Part shown: positions 23,120 to 29,837 of the stretch, in pieces
Layout of the letters: each line of letters begins with the position of its first letter
How positions within the stretch are numbered: position 1 is the stretch's first letter
DNA from: Candidatus Saccharibacteria bacterium UBA1235
GTDB taxonomy: Bacteria; Patescibacteriota; Saccharimonadia; Saccharimonadales; Saccharimonadaceae
DNA length: 35,846 bases
Assembly (NCBI GenBank): GCA_002309075.1
Contig: DBWP01000005.1
Coordinates: 1,830-37,675, forward strand
Direction: 5' to 3'
Made by a program: the position numbers and the translations under genes
Notes under the pieces: model-generated
What the model was told of the DNA's origin: nothing
What the model saw: the letters and a program-made list of their open reading frames with translations, nothing else
The model's database searches: none

Positions 23120-23464
23120 ATGATAAATCAAACTTATGTCACACGACGGAATCCAGGGGTTAGTTTTACTCGTGGGCATAATACGGTCCGCGTGACCAAG
23201 AGAAGCTTAGGTTCGATCTCTCAAATTGTAATTGTAAGTCTTTTGACTTTAATCTTCGGTCTTATTTATGTTGCTGAGGGAACTAAAGCTACAAGTTTTG
23301 ACTATGAAATTTCTGCCGTTGAATCTGAAATTGCCGAAGTGACCGCTCGTCGCGATGATCTCGCAGTTGAAAGAGCCAGGTTGACTTCTGTAGCTGCTGC
23401 CAAAAATAGCACCGTTGCTGCTGTTATGGAAGATTCTGTTGTTACCGGTTACGCTACCGACTAA
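23120..23464 (+). CDS. ftsL: FtsL-like division protein
   Basis: This 114-aa bitopic protein has a basic N-terminal tail (1-32), one membrane segment at about 34-52 (SQIVIVSLLTLIFGLIYVA), and an extracytoplasmic coiled coil at about 60-95 with heptads (YEISAVESEIAEVTARRDDLAVE). FtsL joins FtsQ and FtsB in the complex that activates FtsW and FtsI at the septum. Sequence conservation in FtsL is low everywhere, so the call rests on topology and on position between rsmH and ftsI. A GAGGA site lies about 10 bases before the ATG. Confidence 0.72.
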   Translation: MINQTYVTRRNPGVSFTRGHNTVRVTKRSLGSISQIVIVSLLTLIFGLIYVAEGTKATSFDYEISAVESEIAEVTARRDDLAVERARLTSVAAAKNSTVAAVMEDSVVTGYATD

Positions 23465-23485
23465 AAATGGTATAATATATATATT

Positions 23486-25300
23486 ATGCCGAAAAAGTTT
23501 TCTCGCATTAAAATTTTGAAAATCGTTACTATTGTCGCACTGGCTATTATTACTGTGCGACTTTTTGCTATTCAGATTTTCGAACACGATGATTGGGTTG
23601 CGAAAGCGAATGAGCAACATACTCTGCTTGAAACTATTACGGCGCGTCGCGGCGAAATTTACATGATGGACGGAAACGAACCGGTTCCAGTAGTTTTGAA
23701 TCAAACCACATATCAAATCATCATCGACCCAGCCGTAACTAAAAAAGAAGATATTAAAAAAGTTCTTGAAACTTATGCGAAAGATTACATTACGGCTGAC
23801 CTTGATAAAGTCTATGATGTTGAGGGGCTTAGATATTATATAGTAGCAAAAAATGTTCCATATTCTATTGCTGTAAAAATTGCCGAGTCTGAAACCCCGA
23901 GCGTTTGGCTAAAAAAAGGCAACCAACGTGTTTATCCAGAGGGCGACATGGGCTCGACTTTACTCGGCTTCGTAAACGCCGACGGCATTGGCCAATATGG
24001 CGTTGAGGGATCTCTTAATAAAATTCTTTCTGGCAAAGAAGGTCTACTTAAAACAGTCTCCGACATAAATAACGTCGCGTTATCTATTGGTAGTGACAAT
24101 ATTAAAATTCCTGCGGAAGACGGCAAAAATATTGTACTTTCTGTTGATCGTGGTCTCGAAAAAGGGATCGAAGAAATTGCTGCTTCGCATATTGAAAATA
24201 CTGCCGCTACTAATGCTGCAGTGCTCGTTATTAACCCAAACAATGGCGAGGTAGTCGCTCTCACCGCGCTTCCAAATTATGATCCGGCAAATTACGGCGC
24301 TGTTAAAGACGCCTCCGCTTATATTAATCAAGTCACGGAAATTCCTTATGAACCAGCATCTATTTGTAAAAATTTTGCCTTTTCTGCTGCTATTAATGAA
24401 GGGAAAATGACGAAGGATACAACATATTTCAATAAAGGATTTGAGATTATTGACGGCTGGAAAATTATGAACGCCGAGCAGCGCTCCAGTATTTACGGCG
24501 AAATTACTATGAAGACTGCGCTTTATTGGTCGCTTAATACTGGTTCGATAAATGCGCTCAAACTTCTTGGCGATAATCCGAACGAAATTACGAAAGAGGG
24601 TAGGGAAAGACTCTACGATTATTATCATAATAAATTCCGCCTCGGCCGCGCTACTGGCATTGAATTAATTGAAGCTGAGGGTTATATTGAAGATCCAAAC
24701 GAGGGCTGGGGTCGTGATTCGACATACGCCAATATGACTTTCGGTCAAAACCTTGGCGTCACTATGATCCAGACCGCTACCGCGTTTTCTGCAGTTGTAA
24801 ATGGCGGCACTTGGCGCACTCCAACCATTGTGAAGGGCGTCCTGGAAGATGGGGAGATTGTTCCGCTAGGGCGGGTGGCGGACTCGGAGGGGGGCCACCA
24901 TTCGAGCTCTAGCGAGAATGGGGGAGGAGAGTCCGACAGGACCCTCCCTGTCGAGGATAAGATCCTCTCCGACGAAACTTCCGCCATGATGCGAGAAATG
25001 CTTATCAATAACCGTAATTATAAGGCTCGTGCGGGCATCGATAAAGCTGGTTATGCTGTTGGCGGTAAGTCGGGTACTGCTCAAGTCATCGTTGATGGCG
25101 CATATGACAACACGATGAGTAATCTTGTCGGTTCGTATATTGGATTTGTAGGCCCAGAAGGGGAGACCCCAAAATACGTAATTATGACCAAGATGTGGGG
25201 CGAAGGCCAAGCTCTGTCTGGTGCTGAAGCGCAAAATCTTTTCGACTCGCTTTCAAACTTCGTAATTGAATATCTTAAAATTAAACCTGCGGAGTCGTGA
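23486..25300 (+). CDS. ftsI: Penicillin-binding protein, FtsI type (peptidoglycan transpeptidase)
   Basis: This 604-aa class B PBP cross-links septal peptidoglycan. A membrane anchor lies at residues 8-27 (KIVTIVALAIITVRLFAI), followed by the RRGEI motif near 53 and the PBP dimer domain. The transpeptidase has SICK (Ser292, Lys295), SLN (Ser349, Asn351) and KSG (Lys528). Residues about 461-488, rich in Gly, Ser, Glu and His, come from an in-frame copy of the GC-rich palindromic repeat (24868-24951), between SxN and KSG and probably in a surface loop. The ATG follows TATAAT (23471-23476) by nine bases without a ribosome site. mraY follows. Confidence 0.93.
   Translation: MPKKFSRIKILKIVTIVALAIITVRLFAIQIFEHDDWVAKANEQHTLLETITARRGEIYMMDGNEPVPVVLNQTTYQIIIDPAVTKKEDIKKVLETYAKDYITADLDKVYDVEGLRYYIVAKNVPYSIAVKIAESETPSVWLKKGNQRVYPEGDMGSTLLGFVNADGIGQYGVEGSLNKILSGKEGLLKTVSDINNVALSIGSDNIKIPAEDGKNIVLSVDRGLEKGIEEIAASHIENTAATNAAVLVINPNNGEVVALTALPNYDPANYGAVKDASAYINQVTEIPYEPASICKNFAFSAAINEGKMTKDTTYFNKGFEIIDGWKIMNAEQRSSIYGEITMKTALYWSLNTGSINALKLLGDNPNEITKEGRERLYDYYHNKFRLGRATGIELIEAEGYIEDPNEGWGRDSTYANMTFGQNLGVTMIQTATAFSAVVNGGTWRTPTIVKGVLEDGEIVPLGRVADSEGGHHSSSSENGGGESDRTLPVEDKILSDETSAMMREMLINNRNYKARAGIDKAGYAVGGKSGTAQVIVDGAYDNTMSNLVGSYIGFVGPEGETPKYVIMTKMWGEGQALSGAEAQNLFDSLSNFVIEYLKIKPAES
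24868..24951 (+). repeat. GC-rich palindromic repeat, copy 3, inside ftsI
   Basis: This is a diverged copy of the unit in priA, in the same orientation as the printed strand. The arm CGGACTC pairs with GAGTCCG, where copies 1 and 2 have CGGACC and GGTCCG: paired changes. The inner stem CCACCATTC pairs with GAATGGGGG (one mismatch) around the 12-base loop GAGCTCTAGCGA. The shared right end CAGGACCC is preserved. It is read in frame as part of FtsI. Confidence 0.85.
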
Positions 25301-25306
25301 TATAAT
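25301..25306 (+). promoter_or_regulatory. -10 box of mraY (leaderless)
   Basis: TATAAT begins right after the ftsI stop codon and is followed by six bases and the mraY ATG at 25313, so mraY can be transcribed apart from ftsI. Confidence 0.72.
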
Positions 25307-25312
25307 ATACTT

Positions 25313-26335
25313 ATGACAATTAATGATGAAGTATTTTACGGATTACTCTTGGCGCTAGCTGGATTCCTTTTTTCGATGATGCTAACCCCAATCTACACAC
25401 ATTTTGCTTACAAGTATCATTTCTGGAAAAAGCAAAAACAAAAAACTGTTGATGGCAAAGATTTGCCGATTATGACAAAACTCCACGCGCATAAATTTAA
25501 ACGCGTTTTTCCGACTATGGCTGGCCTAGTCGGCGTGATTTCCGTCACTATCGTTACTTGGATTTTTAATTTAGATCGTGGGCAGACCTGGCTACCATTA
25601 GTTGGTTTCTTAGGTGGCGCATTTGTTGGCGTAATTGACGATGCTATCAACATTTTTGGTAGTGGGCGTGGTGCAGCTGGGCTTCGTGGTCCAGTTAAAT
25701 TCTTCCTAATTACTGTCGTCGGTTTAGCGCTAGGCTGGTTCTTTGCCGTTAAACTTGGCTGGACGACAATTCTCGTGCCATTCGTCGGAAATCTCGAAGT
25801 TGGTATCGTTGGAATGATTATAATTTTTGCTTTCGCCGTAGTAGCTACTTCTAATGCAGTAAATATCACCGACGGCCTCGACGGTCTTTCTGGGGGCCTC
25901 GCAATTATGGCTTACTGTGCTTTTGGAACCATTGCTTTATTCCAGGGTAATATGTTGCTATTTGGATTCTGTATGACAGTTGCTGGATGGCTTTTAAATT
26001 ACATCTGGTTCAATGTTCCTCCGGCCCGTTTTATGATGGGTGACACTGGTTCATTCGCGCTTGGCGCCGGACTGGGTGTTGTTGCTATGATGACAAATTC
26101 GTTCCTACTTTTGCCAATCATTGGTTTGCCATTCGTCATGGAAGCTGGCTCAAGTCTTATCCAGCTTTTCAGTAAAAAATTCTTTCATCGCAAAATTTTC
26201 ATTTCCGCTCCGCTTCACCATCATCTCGAGGCTAAAGGTTGGGGCGAAGCTAAAATTGTGATGCGATTTTGGATTTTTGCAAGCGTCTTCGCTATCTTGG
26301 GCATCTTTATTGCTGCCGTAGGCGGGGCAATATGA
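25313..26335 (+). CDS. mraY: Phospho-N-acetylmuramoyl-pentapeptide transferase
   Basis: This 340-aa integral membrane enzyme has about ten membrane helices and makes lipid I from UDP-MurNAc-pentapeptide and undecaprenyl phosphate. The catalytic signatures are GVIDDAINIFG near residue 107, NITDGLDGLSGG near 185, FMMGDTGSFALG near 242, and HHHLEAKGWGEAKIVMRFW near 303. All three acidic clusters needed for Mg binding are present. It lies in the usual dcw order before ftsW, whose ATG overlaps its stop by four bases. Confidence 0.95.
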   Translation: MTINDEVFYGLLLALAGFLFSMMLTPIYTHFAYKYHFWKKQKQKTVDGKDLPIMTKLHAHKFKRVFPTMAGLVGVISVTIVTWIFNLDRGQTWLPLVGFLGGAFVGVIDDAINIFGSGRGAAGLRGPVKFFLITVVGLALGWFFAVKLGWTTILVPFVGNLEVGIVGMIIIFAFAVVATSNAVNITDGLDGLSGGLAIMAYCAFGTIALFQGNMLLFGFCMTVAGWLLNYIWFNVPPARFMMGDTGSFALGAGLGVVAMMTNSFLLLPIIGLPFVMEAGSSLIQLFSKKFFHRKIFISAPLHHHLEAKGWGEAKIVMRFWIFASVFAILGIFIAAVGGAI

Positions 26336-27555
26336 GAAAACACAAAGCTGATTTAGTAATTTTGTTTTCTACTTTAGGACTCATGGCACTTGGCCTTATT
26401 GTTATTTATGCAATTGGGCCAATGCGAGCAAATGTCTTAAATAATACTTACGGGACGGATTATGACCCTAATTATTTCTTTCTCGGTCAACTTCGTTCAG
26501 TAGCTATTGCGCTAATAGCCTTCTTCTTAAGTTTTAAAGTAATTCCGTATAAATATATCAAAAAATACGCAAAACCGATCATGATTATTGCGCTCGCTAT
26601 GTCTGCTTTACTTTGGTTTTTAACAATGATAGGTTCATCTCTCGCTAAATGTGAGCTTGGTGAATGCCGCTGGTTTAATCTTGGATTTATGAGCTTTCAG
26701 CCGGCCGAATTCCTAAAACTTGCGCTTGTAATTTATCTCGCTGATTTCCTTGCTCGCAAAAAAGAAGAGGGAACGATTGGTAAATTTCATGATTTCTGGC
26801 TCCCATTAATTATTGTTGCTGGCGCATCATTATTCTTTGTTGTCATCGCTCAAGGCGACCTCGGTACCGGCGTTGCTATAATGGCAATTATATTCGGCAC
26901 ACTTCTTATTGCTGGTGTACCAGCAAAACAATATCTAATTATGTTAGCAATCGTGATTGCTGTTGCTGTCGGTTCAGTAGCAACGTCTTCTCATCGTATG
27001 GAGCGTATCAATGCTTGGCTAGACACAATTTCTGGCGCTGCCGTTACTGATTCGACTTATCATATCGAGAACGCAATGCTAGCTATCGGTACGGGTGGAT
27101 TCTTCGGTGTTGGTATCGGTAATTCCGTTCAGGCGACCGGGTATCTGCCAGAATCGATTAACGACTCCGTTTTTGCTATCATGGGTGAAACCTTCGGGTT
27201 CGTTGGTTTATTTCTGATTATTGCAGTTTTTGGAGCACTCCTTATTCGGATGTTGAAAATTGCTGATCATACGAGTTCTTCGGATGAGCGCATTTTAGTC
27301 GTCGGTATTTTCTCCTGGACGCTTGCTCAGTTTACCGTCAATATTATGGCAATGACAGGACTTGTCCCAGTCACCGGTATTACGCTTCCGCTTTTGTCTT
27401 ACGGTGGCACAAGTATGCTCTTTATTGCTTTTGCTTTAGGTCTCGTTTTGCAAATTTCGTGTTATACTAGTAGAGAAGGGATAAACCATGAAGATATTAG
27501 TAGTAGGGGGAGGCTCGGGGGGTCACGTCACTCCAGCCGTCGCCGTCGTTCGTGA
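26332..27555 (+). CDS. ftsW: FtsW-type peptidoglycan glycosyltransferase (SEDS family)
   Basis: This 407-aa membrane protein of the SEDS family polymerises glycan strands at the septum with FtsI. About ten membrane helices are seen; motifs are QPAEFLKLALVIYLADFLARK near residues 122-142, AQGDLGTGVAIMAI near 175 and GLVPVTGITLPLLSYGGTSM near 343-362. The start at 26332 overlaps the mraY stop and has a GGGG stretch upstream; a longer frame from 26269 lies inside mraY. The last 68 bases, coding for the basic tail with SSRRRRS, overlap the start of murG, an unusually long overlap. Confidence 0.93.
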   Translation: MRKHKADLVILFSTLGLMALGLIVIYAIGPMRANVLNNTYGTDYDPNYFFLGQLRSVAIALIAFFLSFKVIPYKYIKKYAKPIMIIALAMSALLWFLTMIGSSLAKCELGECRWFNLGFMSFQPAEFLKLALVIYLADFLARKKEEGTIGKFHDFWLPLIIVAGASLFFVVIAQGDLGTGVAIMAIIFGTLLIAGVPAKQYLIMLAIVIAVAVGSVATSSHRMERINAWLDTISGAAVTDSTYHIENAMLAIGTGGFFGVGIGNSVQATGYLPESINDSVFAIMGETFGFVGLFLIIAVFGALLIRMLKIADHTSSSDERILVVGIFSWTLAQFTVNIMAMTGLVPVTGITLPLLSYGGTSMLFIAFALGLVLQISCYTSREGINHEDISSRGRLGGSRHSSRRRRS

Positions 27556-28690
27556 AATTTTAGAGCTTCGACCGCGTAGTAAAGTTAGTTTTTGGACTGA
27601 TTTTAAATACTATAAAAACGTCACTAAACTCACTACAGAGTTAGGTGTTTCGACACATATTGATGTCCGTAGGATACCTGCCGGAAAGTTTCATCGCTAT
27701 TCTGGTTGGGGATTTCACGATTATCTAGCACACCTAGACATCACTATTAAAGAAATCATTTTTGGTAATATTTTTGGATTTTTGAGCTTTATTGCGGGTA
27801 TTATTACTAGCTTTTGTCGACTCGTTTTGCCTAAAAATCGCCCGGACATAATTTTCTTAAAAGGCGGCTATGTCTGTCTTCCGGTTGGTATTGTCGCGAA
27901 GCTACTTAGAATTCCGTACATTATCCACGAGTCCGATACGGTTGCCGGCCTCGCTAATCGCCTACTTATGAAAAAAGCCAAATGTGTTGCTTTTGGTATG
28001 CCAATAACCGACGAAGTTAAGGCTAAACATCCTAACTATATTTGGACCGGAATTCCGGTGAGCTCGGATTTTAAGGCCGTGTCGCTCACTAAAGCTGCTT
28101 CGCTTAAAAAAGCCTTTTCTTTTAACCCAGAAAAACCCCTCGTAGTTATTACCGGTGGTTCGCAAGGCTCTGAAAATCTAAACAACACCACGCGCTTAAT
28201 TTTGCCAGAACTTTTAAAGTTTACTTCCGTTGCATTGGTAGCTGGTCGCAAACATTACGAAGATATGATTGATCTCAAAGATTATGAAAACTGGGATCAC
28301 GCTAGTCTTGAGTCGAATTTTAGAATGTGGGAATTTAACACGACTATGAATGAACTCATGGGCGCTGCCGATGTTGTAGTTTCTCGTGCTGGTGCCACAA
28401 CGATTGCAGAACTCGCCGCCCTTAAAAAAGCTGTCATTCTCGTCCCGTTTGAAGTTTTACCAGGTAGCCACCAGCTCAAAAATGCTGAACGTCTTTCCAT
28501 TGTCGGTGCGGCTAGCATGGTAAAAGATTCTGATATGATGAAAAATCCAGCTAATTTACTAGATGAAATTCGTCACCTCATTAAATCTCCTCGACTTCGT
28601 GCAGATATGGCCGACCTTTTGCACGAAGAGGCTAGAGCTGATGCAGCACTCCGCCTCGCAAAGATTATTTTAGGGGAAAATGATGGATAA
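27488..28690 (+). CDS. murG: UDP-GlcNAc:lipid I N-acetylglucosaminyltransferase MurG
   Basis: This 400-aa GT-B enzyme adds GlcNAc to lipid I at the inner face of the membrane to make lipid II. It has the N-terminal loop VVGGGSGGHVTPAVAV near residues 5-20, IIHESDTVAGLANRLL near 140-155, VVITGGSQGSENLN near 219-232 and VVSRAGATTIAELAAL near 298-313. An extra hydrophobic segment around 88-118 (EIIFGNIFGFLSFIAGIITS) may help it attach to the membrane; the usual length is about 360. The ATG at 27488 with GAAGGG upstream lies inside the end of ftsW (68-bp overlap). Confidence 0.95.
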   Translation: MKILVVGGGSGGHVTPAVAVVREILELRPRSKVSFWTDFKYYKNVTKLTTELGVSTHIDVRRIPAGKFHRYSGWGFHDYLAHLDITIKEIIFGNIFGFLSFIAGIITSFCRLVLPKNRPDIIFLKGGYVCLPVGIVAKLLRIPYIIHESDTVAGLANRLLMKKAKCVAFGMPITDEVKAKHPNYIWTGIPVSSDFKAVSLTKAASLKKAFSFNPEKPLVVITGGSQGSENLNNTTRLILPELLKFTSVALVAGRKHYEDMIDLKDYENWDHASLESNFRMWEFNTTMNELMGAADVVVSRAGATTIAELAALKKAVILVPFEVLPGSHQLKNAERLSIVGAASMVKDSDMMKNPANLLDEIRHLIKSPRLRADMADLLHEEARADAALRLAKIILGENDG

Positions 28691-29285
28691 TAATCCTCCA
28701 AAATTAGCTCGTCGCAAAGAAAATCGCCGTTCAGTTGTTAAGTCTGGCCGTACTATTGCTGGGCGCAGGGAACAACTAGAAAAAGCTTCCGAACGTGCCG
28801 CTGCCCACGATAAAATTCGCAAAAAACAAACTTTTCGTCTAGTTATTACGATTTTAGGCTTTGTGTTAATAATTGCAGCCATCATTAGCTTTGGCGTGAG
28901 TCTATCGAAAAAAGAAGATTCAACCGACACAGATTCTTCTGCAGTAAACGTTATTTATAAACCAACCATCGAGATTATTGACGAAGATGCCGTTTCCGAT
29001 AAAGTTACGATCACAAGTCGCATAAAAGATTACGTAGGCCAAGCCGAAGTTGATTTTCGCGCCCTCGGGCTTGTTCCAACAAAGGCAGTTATTCCTGCCG
29101 GCTCTATTCGCGAAGTAGATTTTTATTTTGAAGATAAACCAGGTTATATTAAAACGATAGTTGATCGTGATACCGCCGTATCCGCCGAGGACGCTAAACG
29201 AATGTTTAATTATCTCGACACTCACGGAATTGCTGAATTTGAATATATTGATGTTCGGATAGAGGGCAAAGCCTACTGGAAATAG
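28683..29285 (+). CDS. ftsQ: FtsQ/DivIB-like division protein
   Basis: This 200-aa bitopic protein has a strongly basic N-terminal tail with many Arg and Lys (1-50), a single membrane segment near residues 52-74 (RLVITILGFVLIIAAIISFGVSL), and an extracytoplasmic domain of about 120 residues ending in AEFEYIDVRIEGKAYWK. That end resembles the last strand of FtsQ/DivIB (YIDLR...). It is shorter than usual and a POTRA domain is not obvious, so the call rests on topology, the C-terminal strand and position behind murG. Two ATGs lie in tandem at 28680 and 28683; the second is better spaced from the AGGGG site. It overlaps the end of murG by eight bases. Confidence 0.6.
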   Translation: MDNNPPKLARRKENRRSVVKSGRTIAGRREQLEKASERAAAHDKIRKKQTFRLVITILGFVLIIAAIISFGVSLSKKEDSTDTDSSAVNVIYKPTIEIIDEDAVSDKVTITSRIKDYVGQAEVDFRALGLVPTKAVIPAGSIREVDFYFEDKPGYIKTIVDRDTAVSAEDAKRMFNYLDTHGIAEFEYIDVRIEGKAYWK

Positions 29286-29422
29286 GGAAGCGTTCGGTTT
29301 TTGTTCGATTCCGTTTAATGCTCTTCTTGTTCGGTTTTTGTTCGGTAAAATAAATAATTATATAAAAACAGCAGGAAACTATTGGTCAGGAACAGGGGAA
29401 AACACTAAAAAGGGAAACAAAA

Positions 29423-29560
29423 ATGGGGAAATGTCAAATTTTTAAAAATCTAGCAAAATCTACAAAAAAAGCACCTAAATTAGGGGTGGGGTGTGGAAAA
29501 GTCTTAAAACGCGACTATCGTAGGTCGAATTCTAAAGCTGGATTTGTCATAAATATCTAG
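29423..29560 (+). CDS. Possible 45-aa basic protein
   Basis: An ATG at 29423 with a weak AAGGGA site opens a frame for 45 residues, beginning MGKCQIFKNLAKSTKKAPKL, rich in Lys and Arg with two Cys. Composition is like surrounding AT-rich DNA and no family is recognised, so it may be chance. Confidence 0.22.
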   Translation: MGKCQIFKNLAKSTKKAPKLGVGCGKVLKRDYRRSNSKAGFVINI

Positions 29561-29801
29561 TTATTAAAAACTCTTCATTATAAGTTATTAAAATTGTCAT
29601 TTATCATTATAAAAACATAAATCCCGGACCGAGTATTTCCCTAATTTATTCGGAAAATAAACCGGGCCCAGGAATATAGACCCAATTAAAACGCATAAGC
29701 TTATGTCTTTTTAATGTTACTTTAATGTCTGAAAATATGTATTGTGCGACATTGAAGATATTTGAAAAAGCCGATTGTTGATACGTCTAAAAAATAGCCA
29801 T

Positions 29802-29820
29802 TTTTTGCTAAATGGCTACT
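29802..29820 (-). terminator. Likely terminator after the TraD/HerA-like gene
   Basis: Imperfect or perfect arms TAGCCATTT and AAATGGCTA lie around a TTTGCT loop just beyond the end of the minus-strand ATPase gene. Read on the minus strand it is followed by T-rich sequence from the TAAAAAATAGCC side. The strength is uncertain and exact ends may differ by a few bases. Confidence 0.45.
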
Positions 29821-29837
29821 AAAAGTTATTATTTTCC

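Larger units (their letters stand above)
29286..29837. other. AT-rich non-coding region after the dcw cluster
   Basis: This stretch of about 550 bases holds two copies of GTTCGGTTTTTGTTCG at 29292 and 29329, one weak 45-codon frame (29423-29560), and, near the end of the TraD-like gene, an imperfect hairpin (TAGCCATTTTTTGCTAAATGGCTA at 29802-29819 region, TAGCCATTT/AAATGGCTA) that may end transcripts. A CCCGG/CCGGG pair around 29624 and 29650 is also visible. I see no RNA that I can name. Confidence 0.55.

Noticed and set aside
25417..25869. 150-residue reverse ORF opposite mraY
   Set aside because: Pro/Thr/Lys-rich shadow of the conserved membrane protein; no independent signal.
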